Shown here: one piece after another, positions 8,866-17,190 of the stretch
Layout of the letters: every line of letters starts with the position of its first letter
Numbering within the stretch: position 1 is the first letter of the stretch
NCBI RefSeq assembly: GCF_009870825.1
Contig: NZ_WTWY01000004.1
Coordinates: 310,001 to 374,000, forward strand
Reading direction: 5' to 3'
Length of the DNA: 64,000 nucleotides
Source: Paenibacillus sp. USDA918EY
GTDB lineage: Bacteria > Bacillota > Bacilli > Paenibacillales > Paenibacillaceae
Notes under the pieces: generated by a model
Told to the model about the DNA's origin: nothing
The model's database searches: none
What the model saw: only the letters and a program-made list of their open reading frames with translations
Position numbers and translations under genes: made by a program

Positions 8866-9987
8866 TCATTTAGCCGCAGGCAAATAAACGGTAAATGCCG
8901 TACCTTGATCAGGCTCGCTCACGACGCGGATAAACCCGCCATGGGCTCTGACAAAATGATGAGCGATCGCTAATCCGAGCCCCGTTCCGCCTGAATGCCG
9001 CGAACGGGCTTTTTCCACGCGATAAAAACGGTCGAATAGGTGGGCCAGCTCCTCGGCTGGAATTCCGATGCCGGTGTCGATCACGGAGGCACAAGTAAAG
9101 GCTGCATTCCCGTCCATGACCCCGTCTTCAATGACAACCGAGATGCTTCCGCCTTCCGGCGTGTAGCGGATTGCATTCGTCAATAAATTGATGAACACCT
9201 GCGTAATCCGTCTCGCGTCGGCCATTACCGTTACCGGTCTCGTGTTCGAATAGAAGCGTATTTCCAGTCCGTTCTCTTCAGCCTCCATTTTCACATCTTC
9301 AACGATTTGTTCAAGTTTTGCTGACAGATCGAGCGGTTTGCAATCCAAAACCAACCGGCCCGCCTCAGCCAACGATAAGACGTGAAGATCTTCCACGATC
9401 AAACTTAGGCGTATCACTTCGTCATGGAGTCTGAGCATCATTTCTGGAGGGACGTATTGACCGGTCTGTTGCGCGTTTTCTAATTTTAGCTGCATGATGG
9501 ACAGCGGAGTTCGAAGCTCATGAGCGACATCGGCCACCAACCGCCTGCGGGCGTCCTCAGCTTCCCGAAGGCGAAGCGTCATGTCGTTGAATGTATGGAT
9601 TACTTTACCGTATTCGTCTTTTGATTGTACAGGAACGTTCACGTCCAGATCCCCGTGCGCCACGCGTTCGATCGCGGCAACGAGCTTTCGAAGCGGGATC
9701 GTCAGTACCCCCGAAATCCATAAACTGAAGAACAGCCCGAGTGCTAAAAAAAACACCCAATTTCCAAGCCAAAATGTTTGCATCTTACCGGAAACATAAG
9801 TCTTCAAGATCTCGATTTGTTCCCCGGGCGGCGCGTTCACATAAGCTGCACTGATTTCTTCCTTGCGGAATTGATCGAACAAAGACTCCATGTAAACCTG
9901 TTTGGTTACGGCATGGGCGCCGCCGACAATAAGAACGAGCAGTCCCATGCAGGCAAATATTTTTTGTCGTACCGTCAACGTCATCAT
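8866..9987 (-). CDS. Membrane sensor histidine kinase
   Basis: A 373-residue transmembrane histidine kinase. Membrane helix one is at about 11-27 and helix two at about 74-97, with a short extracytoplasmic loop of about 45 residues. A HAMP domain follows (about 95-147), then HisKA with the phospho-acceptor H156 in DVAHELRTPLS. The ATPase domain has N box NLLTNAIRYTPEG, G1 DTGIGIP, F box LFDRFYR and G2 GGTGLGLAI. All catalytic motifs look intact. Its start overlaps the stop of a response regulator remnant by the ATGA arrangement typical of two-component operons, so its cognate partner appears lost. The stimulus is unknown. Confidence 0.92.
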   Translation of the reverse strand: MMTLTVRQKIFACMGLLVLIVGGAHAVTKQVYMESLFDQFRKEEISAAYVNAPPGEQIEILKTYVSGKMQTFWLGNWVFFLALGLFFSLWISGVLTIPLRKLVAAIERVAHGDLDVNVPVQSKDEYGKVIHTFNDMTLRLREAEDARRRLVADVAHELRTPLSIMQLKLENAQQTGQYVPPEMMLRLHDEVIRLSLIVEDLHVLSLAEAGRLVLDCKPLDLSAKLEQIVEDVKMEAEENGLEIRFYSNTRPVTVMADARRITQVFINLLTNAIRYTPEGGSISVVIEDGVMDGNAAFTCASVIDTGIGIPAEELAHLFDRFYRVEKARSRHSGGTGLGLAIAHHFVRAHGGFIRVVSEPDQGTAFTVYLPAAK

Positions 9988-10079
9988 CGTTCACCGAACC
10001 CGGAACCCAAACCGTACACCGTCTGAACATATCGAGGATTGGCCGGTTCGTCCTCCATAAGCAACCATTTCGGTTCCAT
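9984..10079 (-). pseudogene. 3' remnant of an OmpR-family response regulator
   Basis: In the frame that ends with TGA overlapping the kinase ATG, the codons read MEDEPANPRYVQTVYGLG and then a short degenerate end (SGFGER). This is the very end of the OmpR/PhoB winged-helix domain, where intact proteins read like EDDPANPRYIQTVxGxGYRF. Upstream of about 10058 the frame no longer matches the family, and an in-frame TAG lies at 10107-10109. No receiver domain is present anywhere nearby. The Tyr-Arg of the usual GYRF is also altered. I read this as a deletion that removed almost the whole regulator gene. Confidence 0.75.
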
Positions 10080-10388
10080 TCCATCACGCCTTTCCAGTTT
10101 AGTCTGCTACCAGTGCGAGATTCCACCATTTGCCGAAAATTATACCGTGTTTCAACATGTTCTTGAAGAAATACATACAAAAAGAGGAGGATCTGCATAA
10201 GTTCTTGACATTTATTGTTTAAACTGATTGCGTAACAAAGAGAACTACCGGCACCGCAAAAAGGGCCGAAATGTATGCATGTCGATTAAGAGAGCGATAG
10301 TGCGGAAGGAGGGATCGATCCAGCCGAATCCTTCGTTTGTGCATTAACAAGTACATTTTGCCAAACAACAAAGGGGAGTGAGCAACAA

Positions 10389-10786
10389 ATGAAAATGATG
10401 TTTGTTTCATTCGTAATAATTAGTACGCTTCTATTTATACCAACAATTCTTTCTGCCGATGTAACCAACGGTAGTGCTGAATACGGATATTTACCCCAAT
10501 GCGGCTGAGGGCCCTCGTGGCCGGAGTAGTGGGGCTGGCCAGCGTGGTCATCGGCGGGTTGTCTCTCGTGCGCTCCCGCCGTGCGGGCTACGGGCGAGCA
10601 GGAGCCATCGTTGGCGGGGTGGCAGGGCTGATCGGCATCCTCCTCGCAGTGCTGCATTTGCTCAACTCCAGCGGTGGTTTCGGTACCGGCAACGGGCGAG
10701 CCGGGGCTATCGTAGCCATATTGGTGGGGCTGGCCGGCATAATCCTCGCCGGGCTAACTTGGGTCCGCTCCCGCCGCAACGGCTGA
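10389..10786 (+). pseudogene. DUF6223-like small membrane protein, frameshifted
   Basis: A good ribosome site (AAGGGGAG) precedes the ATG at 10389. The first frame gives a signal-peptide-like start (MKMMFVSFVIISTLLFIPTI, then LSADV) and stops at 10506-10508. The second frame, 10499-10786, carries the body: a hydrophobic helix, then two copies of a GRAGAIV-GLxGI unit separated by GFGTGNGRAGAIV, ending in RSRRNG. This glycine-rich arrangement resembles DUF6223 proteins, mostly known from actinobacteria. Adding one base in the CCCC run at 10493-10497 would join both parts into one protein of about 130 residues. The first part is AT-rich and the second clearly GC-rich. Confidence 0.6.
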
Positions 10787-11129
10787 ACCGGCCTGTTTCC
10801 ATTGCAGCTATAAACTGGTATATTGTTTTAAAAGGAAATTATAGATGAAGATTTTGGAAAAATCCAAGGAGCGACTTTCAATCAGAAATATATAGAGTGA
10901 AACGGTTTAGTTCGTCTATTTATTGTGTCCGGGAGCGGGAGGAATCGAATTTTGCAAAATCCTGAGATGCCAAGCCAGTAATTTTAGGTTTATAAATCAT
11001 CATGAATGATTCAAAGTTTTTTTAACTTCGAATGAATGAATTTAAAAAATATTCATTCATAGGAACATGCACTAGCGAATAGGAATAATTTTCGGATAGT
11101 TTACAGAAAACCAACTTGGATGGGATGGA
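10787..11129. other. AT-rich upstream region of the serine hydrolase
   Basis: No gene. It holds two related inverted repeats (see the operator entry) and the upstream region of the following gene. I found no promoter with both hexamers near consensus. Confidence 0.45.
11003..11060. promoter_or_regulatory. Inverted-repeat operators upstream of the serine hydrolase
   Basis: A perfect 10-base inverted repeat, ATGAATGAAT at 11032-11041 and ATTCATTCAT at 11051-11060, is separated by nine A/T bases. About 20 bases before it, TGAATGATTCA (11003-11013) is a second, shorter palindrome built from the same TGAAT/ATTCA half-sites. Arm length and symmetry suit a dimeric TetR- or MarR-type repressor. Lack of a T run argues against a terminator. 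Confidence 0.55.
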
Positions 11130-12683
11130 ATGAAAATGAAAAAGATATTGGGAATTTTATCTATTATATTGTGTGGTCTTTGGATCTCCCCTTTATTCAG
11201 CTCAGCGGGAAGCGATCAAAACATGCTAGTAGAGCGGTCAGAAGACTCCGTCCTATCCGAAGTGGATGCGTACATTGCTCGTGAAATGAAACGGCAACAT
11301 CTTCCGGGCCTGGCTCTCGGGATTGTACAGGGGGATCGGATTCTTTACCTCAAAGGATACGGTCAAGCCGATTCGTCGGGTCGTCCCGTAACACCGGACA
11401 CACCATTCGGCCTAGGTTCGATCGGCAAGTCGATTACGGCTATGGCCGTGCTGCAGCTTGCCGAAAAAGGAAAAATTGACTTGGATGCGCCTATACAACG
11501 ATATATCCCCACCAAGCATAAAGGCGCAGAGTTCATTACGGTACGCCAATTGCTTAACCAAACAAGCGGGTTCACCCAAATTTCGACTTTTAGCAACACG
11601 TTGACAAGCGCCAACGAACAGGCTCAAGATGCTCTGGAAAAAAACGCCTTGTCTTATGCGGAAAAGTTTCTAAAGGACACCAAGCAAACCGAACATCCCT
11701 ACAGGTATTCGAACGCAAATTATGTACTGCTCGGCTATATCGTGCAGCAAGTATCCGGCCAGTCTTATGGCGACTATGTGAAGGAGCATATTTTCAGCCC
11801 TCTGTCTATGCACAGCAGCTACGTTACGCTCGATGAAGCAGCCGGGCACGGACTGGCTACGCCCTACCGTCGAATATTCGGATACAACGTTGCCTACGAC
11901 GGCCCCTATATTTTTATTCCAGGGGATGCGCCGGCGGGCTACCTCTATACCAGCGCGGAGGACATGAGCCATTATTTGATTGCCCAAATAAACGGCGGCC
12001 GGTTTGAAAATGATTCCGTTCTCTCTTCGGAAGGGATTCGGCTTATGCAGACCGAACCTGTTCCGGGAACGTACGCCATGGGTTGGATGACAGATCGCAT
12101 AAACGGTTTGCCGGTGATCGGTCAGCCGGGCGGTTCGATCGGTTTTCAAGCCCAAACGTATATAGTTCCGGAAAAACAGCTGGGAGTCATCGTATTCGCT
12201 AATGTGCTTGATGCGATCGATTCGACGTTATTCAAATCGCACATCATAACGACTACCCATATCGCTTCCGGGGTCGTCAACATCCTGAATGAACGACCGA
12301 TTGGAGGATCGAGTCTAAGCATTTCGCAGAAATACATGCTTGTAAATATACTCATGTTCATCCTAACCGCTTGGTTATTATACGCGCTCGCCCGAACAGC
12401 CAAGCGCTGCTTTGGACCGTGGAGTCCTGACTATTCCGGCCATTCTAAAATATCCGTCAAAGTTATATCCAGAATTGTTGTGGATTTTGCAGGTCTGATT
12501 GTCGTCCTGATATTAAGTATGACTCAAGTGGTGCCAGTGTGGCATATCGCGGAAATCTACCAGCCGGACGTCATCCTTTGGCTGAAGATGATGACTGTAC
12601 TTTTGGCATTGAAGGGAAGCATGGGAATGATTCGGTTGGTTCGCACGATTTGGCATGAAACAACATCAACGTTGAAGTATTGA
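11130..12683 (+). CDS. Serine hydrolase (beta-lactamase class C/PBP-like), membrane-anchored
   Basis: A 517-residue protein of the beta-lactamase/penicillin-binding family (PbpE/EstB group). It has an N-terminal signal peptide or anchor (residues 5-25). The catalytic S-x-x-K is SIGK in LGSIGKSITAMAVLQL; the Y-x-N motif is YSN in YRYSNANYVLLGYIVQQVSG; the third motif is GQPGGSIGF. After about residue 410 there are three hydrophobic helices, so the enzyme domain sits outside and is tethered at both ends. Members include D-amino acid peptidases and esterases; the substrate is not predictable. The ATG at 11130 is chosen for the GGGATGG upstream; 11136 is an alternative. The paired operators before it suggest repressor control. 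Confidence 0.88.
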   Translation: MKMKKILGILSIILCGLWISPLFSSAGSDQNMLVERSEDSVLSEVDAYIAREMKRQHLPGLALGIVQGDRILYLKGYGQADSSGRPVTPDTPFGLGSIGKSITAMAVLQLAEKGKIDLDAPIQRYIPTKHKGAEFITVRQLLNQTSGFTQISTFSNTLTSANEQAQDALEKNALSYAEKFLKDTKQTEHPYRYSNANYVLLGYIVQQVSGQSYGDYVKEHIFSPLSMHSSYVTLDEAAGHGLATPYRRIFGYNVAYDGPYIFIPGDAPAGYLYTSAEDMSHYLIAQINGGRFENDSVLSSEGIRLMQTEPVPGTYAMGWMTDRINGLPVIGQPGGSIGFQAQTYIVPEKQLGVIVFANVLDAIDSTLFKSHIITTTHIASGVVNILNERPIGGSSLSISQKYMLVNILMFILTAWLLYALARTAKRCFGPWSPDYSGHSKISVKVISRIVVDFAGLIVVLILSMTQVVPVWHIAEIYQPDVILWLKMMTVLLALKGSMGMIRLVRTIWHETTSTLKY

Positions 12684-12717
12684 AAATAAGCGGGAATATC
12701 GCCTAGGGGTGTTTTTG

Positions 12718-13152
12718 ATGATCCGTAAAGCAGTTGGAGCCATTGTGGAGCATGACGGGAAGGTTATGCTGGTACATAAAGTGAAGGGAGCCCAAGGGAA
12801 AATAAAAGCGATGTGGGACTTCCCCAAAGGCGGTATCGAACCTCAGGATGTCACTTTGGAGCAAGCTTTGTTTCGGGAACTGAAGGAGGAGACGGGTTCG
12901 ACGAATTACGAAATCATGAAGCGGTATGACGATAAAATTCTCTTTTTATTCGATCGGGCGACCCGTGAAAAGATTGGTTTTGAACGTCAGGAAACGACGA
13001 TGTTTCATGTGGTGTACAGAGGAGACGGGACGGATTTGACACCGGAGGATGACGAAATCGACGAGATTCGATTTTTTGCGAGAGAACGAATTCCGGAGCT
13101 GTTATTTCCCGAATCGCGCGAGTTTTTCGCAAAACATGTCAGTTTGAGTTGA
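12718..13152 (+). CDS. Nudix hydrolase
   Basis: A 144-residue Nudix hydrolase. The Nudix box is complete: GGIEPQDVTLEQALFRELKEETG, with the metal-binding Glu residues of REL-KEE (motif span about residues 40-62). The N-terminal strand MIRKAVGAIVEHDGKVMLVHK and the WDFPKGG lead-in are typical. Substrate (nucleotide sugar, dinucleoside polyphosphate or other) cannot be told. The ATG at 12718 lies seven bases after TAGGGGTG; an in-frame GTG at 12709 overlaps that site and is rejected. A terminator follows. Confidence 0.88.
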   Translation: MIRKAVGAIVEHDGKVMLVHKVKGAQGKIKAMWDFPKGGIEPQDVTLEQALFRELKEETGSTNYEIMKRYDDKILFLFDRATREKIGFERQETTMFHVVYRGDGTDLTPEDDEIDEIRFFARERIPELLFPESREFFAKHVSLS

Positions 13153-13178
13153 TCCGCAAAAAGCGACAGATATATTTT

Positions 13179-13219
13179 AAGACGTTTGGGTTCGTCGTGT
13201 CCCAGGCGTCTTTTTTTTG
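13179..13219 (+). terminator. Intrinsic terminator after the Nudix gene
   Basis: AAGACGTTTGGG pairs with CCCAGGCGTCTT (two G-T pairs), followed by eight T. Confidence 0.85.
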
Positions 13220-13360
13220 CTGTTTTTAAGGCTTGATCTGACGCTATTCGAGAGAAAACCTCTTTTTTGAGTGGGAGTATCAAGAATATATTCCATTACT
13301 TTACAATCGATAAATTATCCATAATAATAGATGATATATACTAGAATGGAGAGGTGTTCT

Positions 13361-14500
13361 ATGAATCCGGTTTATATTACAAGTATCGGCAAATTTCTGC
13401 CGGGCGATCCTGTCGGCAATGACGAAATGGAGGATTATCTTGGCAAAATCGGAGGTAAACCTTCCAAAACCAAACGGATCATTCTTGAGCGAAACCAAAT
13501 CCGTTATCGGTATTACGCGATGGACAAAGAACAGAAAAGTTTGTACTCTAACGCGGAGATGGCCGCTCTTGCCATCCGCGACGCCTTGGAGCGGAACGGG
13601 AACGTAACGGAACGGGATATCGGTTTCCTGGCGACCGGAACGACAAGACCCGACCTGCTTCTGCCCGGCTTTGCAAGCATGGTGCACGGCGAAACGGGCC
13701 TGCCCGTCATGGAGATCGCCTCGCACGCCGGCTTGTGCGCAAGCGGAACCCAGGCGCTTAAAAATGCATACATACAAATCAAATCCGGCGAGCACCAAGC
13801 CGCAATCTCCTGCGGAAGCGAGTTTTACAGCCGCGAATTTAAACATACCAAGTTTGAGGCGCAAGGAATCTACAGCAATAGCCGTATCCCGTTCGATACC
13901 GATTTTTTGCGGTTTATGTTATCGGATGGAGCGGGTGCCGCCGTGTTGCAAAACACCCCCAATCCTGCAGGCCTCTCGCTGCGCATCGAATGGATCGATA
14001 ACAAGTCCTTTGCGAATCAATACGAAGTCTGCATGTACTCCGGAATGAATAAAGAGGACGGGATTTCATCCTGGCACGACTATCCGTCGATTCATGAAGC
14101 GGCCGACCGCGGAGCGTTGAATATGAAGCAAGATGTCAGACTGGTCAATGAAATATCCAAAGTAGGCGTCATCCGTTTTCTGGAGCTTGTGGAGGAAGGG
14201 CGATTTGATCCGGAAAACATCGATTGGATGGTCTGCCATTATTCATCGCATTTTTTTAAGGACGAATTGTTCAAATTGTTGGAACTTGGCGGCGTGCATA
14301 TTCCGGACGAAAAATGGTTTACGAATTTGTATACGAAAGGGAATACGGGCGCGGCTTCCATTTATATCATGCTGGAGGAACTGCTGAACGAGGGGCATCT
14401 TACCGAAGGACAGCAGCTGTTGGCCATCGTACCCGAAAGCGGCAGGTTCCAAACCTCTTTTACGCTGCTTACCGTCGTGGGACCTTCAGCGGGAGCGTAA
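13361..14500 (+). CDS. 3-oxoacyl-ACP synthase III (FabH)-like protein
   Basis: A 379-residue thiolase-fold condensing enzyme of the KAS III type. The catalytic triad is visible: C126 in HAGLCASGTQAL, a histidine in VCHYSSHFF (H293 or H297) and N328 in TKGNTGAAS. It is about 60 residues longer than housekeeping FabH (about 320) and departs from it in the 150-270 region. It therefore looks like a specialised paralogue that would join an acyl-CoA to a malonyl unit, or act as an acyltransferase. No ACP, ketoreductase or other lipid gene is adjacent, so its pathway is unknown. The ATG at 13361 has GGAGAGGTG five bases upstream; the ATG at 13331 has none. Confidence 0.85.
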   Translation: MNPVYITSIGKFLPGDPVGNDEMEDYLGKIGGKPSKTKRIILERNQIRYRYYAMDKEQKSLYSNAEMAALAIRDALERNGNVTERDIGFLATGTTRPDLLLPGFASMVHGETGLPVMEIASHAGLCASGTQALKNAYIQIKSGEHQAAISCGSEFYSREFKHTKFEAQGIYSNSRIPFDTDFLRFMLSDGAGAAVLQNTPNPAGLSLRIEWIDNKSFANQYEVCMYSGMNKEDGISSWHDYPSIHEAADRGALNMKQDVRLVNEISKVGVIRFLELVEEGRFDPENIDWMVCHYSSHFFKDELFKLLELGGVHIPDEKWFTNLYTKGNTGAASIYIMLEELLNEGHLTEGQQLLAIVPESGRFQTSFTLLTVVGPSAGA

Positions 14501-14547
14501 AGACCTGTCGTTGGTTTACGGGAAGGCTGACCGCCTGAACAACTAGA

Positions 14548-14586
14548 GGCTCATTCCGCATTTAGCGGGATGAGCCATTTATTTTA
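14548..14586 (+). terminator. Intrinsic terminator after the FabH-like gene
   Basis: GGCTCATTCCGC pairs with GCGGGATGAGCC around ATTTA, followed by ATTTATTTT. It sits between convergent genes. Confidence 0.8.
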
Positions 14587-14614
14587 AATAGAGCTGGTGA
14601 GCAGCAAGAACGGG

Positions 14615-15385
14615 TTATTTAAACTCCAATTCCTCCATCACTTGTTCGACCGTTTTATGGAGAGTGATTTCCGGGTAATAGGTTAAAATTTCAGCGACTG
14701 CTTCTTTTAGGGTAGGGAAGGTTTTAAGCGGTTCGGTATCATCGTTGATCGGAATCTCGTATACTTCGTATTCGTAACCACCGTGTTCGATTTTATTGGG
14801 CTTAATGCCATGATTAAATATCCAAGCCTCTTTTTTTAAGTATGACAGCCTTTTGGTGAGCAGATGCTCAACGTCAATGCCGTACAGCTTAAGCGCATCA
14901 TTGGTTTGTCGCTGAATTTGCCTGCAAACGTTCAATCGATGGGCATCAAATTCAAGCATGCCGCTCAGCATATTTTTCTCCGTTTCCCGGACCTGTTCCC
15001 ACGCACGCATCTGCCCGTAAACTTGCATCAGATCCGTTTTTGGAATCGTTTGATCGGAGCCCGCAATCGAAAAATGCGAAGGAATATCCCCGGCGGAGTA
15101 GTAACGGACTGCTTTTCCCTGCGACCGGGCATAGTCGATTTCTTTTCCGGTGCTGCTGCCTATGTACCCGTCCACATCGATCACGAAAATTTCGTCGGAA
15201 AGATCGATTTTTCTCAGATGAATCTCCCCCATCCGTTCAGCTTGTTCCTGCGTGATTTCAAAACCTTCGCTTTGCTCAAAAAAAGCAACGGTCATCACGA
15301 CATTTCCCTGAAGGGTCAAAAAAGCGTTGGCCTGTTCGAATTGGCGCTTGAATTTGGTCGAACCGCATAAGGTAATTATTTTCAT
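14615..15385 (-). CDS. Nucleoside 2-deoxyribosyltransferase-like / DUF4406 protein with C-terminal extension
   Basis: A 256-residue protein. The first about 110 residues match a widespread NDT-like Rossmann module: MKIITLCGSTKFKRQFEQA, then MGEIHLRKIDLSDEIFVIDV and GYIGSSTGKEIDYARSQGK. In standalone forms this module is the whole protein. Here it continues with a helical linker and a C-terminal segment (EHGGYEYEVYEIPINDDTEPLKTFPTL) that looks like a short beta-rich domain. Activity on nucleosides is unproven for this subgroup. The ATG is preceded by AAAGGATG. It is monocistronic and converges with the FabH-like gene. Confidence 0.75.
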   Translation of the reverse strand: MKIITLCGSTKFKRQFEQANAFLTLQGNVVMTVAFFEQSEGFEITQEQAERMGEIHLRKIDLSDEIFVIDVDGYIGSSTGKEIDYARSQGKAVRYYSAGDIPSHFSIAGSDQTIPKTDLMQVYGQMRAWEQVRETEKNMLSGMLEFDAHRLNVCRQIQRQTNDALKLYGIDVEHLLTKRLSYLKKEAWIFNHGIKPNKIEHGGYEYEVYEIPINDDTEPLKTFPTLKEAVAEILTYYPEITLHKTVEQVMEELEFK

Positions 15386-15544
15386 GATGGCATCCTTTCA
15401 TATAAGCAGTCGTTGGAATCATTATACTGGAATTTTGGGGATAAGGGTGCTCTATTAGAAATCCAGCGGGCCCTTTGATACAATTATTAACATCAGCTGC
15501 TTTTCTACTATCTTTTGAAAATCGTTTCAAAGGGAGGGTTCCAT

Positions 15545-16069
15545 TTGCCAACGCCATCGATTCCAAAAAAGGGCCGACACATCATCGAGCGAAAAATCCG
15601 TTATGACAATACGACGGTGGACCATCACTGCGAGCTTTTGAAAATGGAACTGCCAAAGATCGTGCTGCTGCATAAAGTGGACAAATCGTTTACCATGCAG
15701 GCCGGCGTTCGCGAGCTCACGATTCCTGCAGGCTGCTATACGTTTGCCTATTATTGGGTAGACCGTCCTTATAATCTGTATTTTTGGAGAGACAGCAAAG
15801 GGCAATATATCGGATCTTATTTTAACATTGTCCGGAATACGGCCGTTACGGAGGAGGCGGTGATTTTCGAAGATTTGATCATCGATCTGTTGGTGCTGCC
15901 CGATGGGGAATATTTTGTGTTGGACGAAAACGAGCTGCCCGAGCCGCTGCATCGGTTCGAAGGCGGGGGCGTGCAGGATGCGCTTCAGTCGCTGATCGGC
16001 CGAATGGACGGCATCATCCGGGATGCCATGACGGAAACCGAACTGCTGGGGGCTGAACTCTATGGTTGA
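15545..16069 (+). CDS. DUF402 protein
   Basis: A 174-residue DUF402-type protein, a beta-barrel family that includes nucleoside phosphatase-like and FomD-like enzymes. The core reads YYWVDRPYNLYFWRDSKGQYIGSYFNI, with EDLIIDLLVLPDGEYFVLDENEL after it, where acidic residues usually bind a divalent metal. I choose the TTG at 15545 because GGGAGGG (15532-15538) sits six bases upstream; an earlier in-frame TTG at 15515 has no such site. Its stop overlaps the ATG of the following Nudix gene, so the two are translationally coupled. Confidence 0.8.
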   Translation: MPTPSIPKKGRHIIERKIRYDNTTVDHHCELLKMELPKIVLLHKVDKSFTMQAGVRELTIPAGCYTFAYYWVDRPYNLYFWRDSKGQYIGSYFNIVRNTAVTEEAVIFEDLIIDLLVLPDGEYFVLDENELPEPLHRFEGGGVQDALQSLIGRMDGIIRDAMTETELLGAELYG

Positions 16070-16556
16070 ATCCACCCGTGCCATTCCCGTCATATGCAGC
16101 GGAATCGCTGCCGGCTTATTGAAAAAAATCGATGATGAATACAAGGTGCTGCTGTTAAAACGCTCTTCTTCCGTGCTGCATGGCGCATGGTGTTACATCG
16201 GCGGAAGCATCGAGGAAGGGGAAAAGGCCTGGGAAGCCGCCTTCAGGGAAATTCGCGAGGAAACGGGGATTAACGAGGTTTCGCTTTACGTTTCCAATGC
16301 ATTCGACGAGTTTTATTCGCCGGCAGGAAACTACATTTACAAAGCCCCCGTATTTGTCGGGTACGTCGCAGACGGCCAGAACGTCGTTTTAAACGACGAA
16401 CACAGCGAATATCGCTGGCTTTCGTTCGAAGAAGCCGCGGAAACAGCCGCGCTGCCGGGCAACGATGAGGTTTTGAAAATTGATCGAAAAACATTTTGTC
16501 CGCAAAAAACCGTCCGAATGGCTTCGCGTTCAACCTTGAAGGAGGAGTTCAGGTGA
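16062..16556 (+). CDS. Nudix hydrolase (dATP pyrophosphohydrolase-like)
   Basis: A 164-residue Nudix hydrolase. The box GSIEEGEKAWEAAFREIREETG holds all expected Glu residues, preceded by WCYIGG. Overall the layout resembles NudB/MutT-like dNTP pyrophosphohydrolases (GAWCYIGGSIEEGEKAWEAA). Its start overlaps the DUF402 stop by eight bases and its stop overlaps the start of the histidine phosphatase. Coupling with DUF402 and a phosphatase suggests a nucleotide clean-up or signalling-nucleotide function; this is inference. Confidence 0.88.
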   Translation: MVESTRAIPVICSGIAAGLLKKIDDEYKVLLLKRSSSVLHGAWCYIGGSIEEGEKAWEAAFREIREETGINEVSLYVSNAFDEFYSPAGNYIYKAPVFVGYVADGQNVVLNDEHSEYRWLSFEEAAETAALPGNDEVLKIDRKTFCPQKTVRMASRSTLKEEFR

Positions 16557-17137
16557 AAACGTACATATATATGGTAAGACATGGGGAATCGCCCAAAACG
16601 GAGGGAACGGAGAGCACGCGAGGGCTCACGGAAAAAGGGAGGTTAGACGCCCGCCGGGTCACCGAACTTTTGCGGGAGGAAGGCATCGGCGTATTTGTTT
16701 CAAGTCCGTACGCCCGCTCGGTGATGACCATTCGGGAGTTAGCCGACCAAGCCGGGAAGGAGATCATTGTATACGAGGATCTTAAAGAACGGAAATTTGA
16801 CGCCGGTGAACATCGGATTTCCGATCGGGAGCTGTCCCCTTTGCTGGACCGGTCGTTTGCGGATCCGCATTATGCCTTGCCGGGAGGGGAATCCAACGCG
16901 GCTTGCCGGCAGCGGGCGATCGGCGTTTTAAAGGAAATTTTAGATGTTTACCGCGGACAAAAGATAGCCATTGGCACCCATGGGGCCGTGATGACGCTGA
17001 TGATGGGGCATTACGACAGCCGATACGGTTTGGAATTTTTGCTCCAATTATCGAAGCCGGATGTGTACCGGATGCAATTTGACGGTCAGGAACTGATAGA
17101 GGTTAAAAGATTGTGGGATGAATCCGCGAATGTTTGA
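16553..17137 (+). CDS. Histidine phosphatase family protein
   Basis: A 194-residue member of the histidine phosphatase (phosphoglycerate mutase-like) superfamily. The active site begins with MVRHGESP (nucleophile His in RHGE), continues with SSPYARSVMTIREL, and ends with the second histidine in GTHGAVMTL. The GTG at 16553 is preceded by GGAGGAG at 16541-16547 and overlaps the Nudix stop by four bases. Starting earlier, at 16496, would add 19 residues before the catalytic strand. It closes the three-gene DUF402-Nudix-phosphatase operon. Confidence 0.88.
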   Translation: MKTYIYMVRHGESPKTEGTESTRGLTEKGRLDARRVTELLREEGIGVFVSSPYARSVMTIRELADQAGKEIIVYEDLKERKFDAGEHRISDRELSPLLDRSFADPHYALPGGESNAACRQRAIGVLKEILDVYRGQKIAIGTHGAVMTLMMGHYDSRYGLEFLLQLSKPDVYRMQFDGQELIEVKRLWDESANV

Positions 17138-17190
17138 AAAACAGCATTCGAAGGCAAAAACGAGCGTGAATCGCGAAAGGAGAAATCGTC

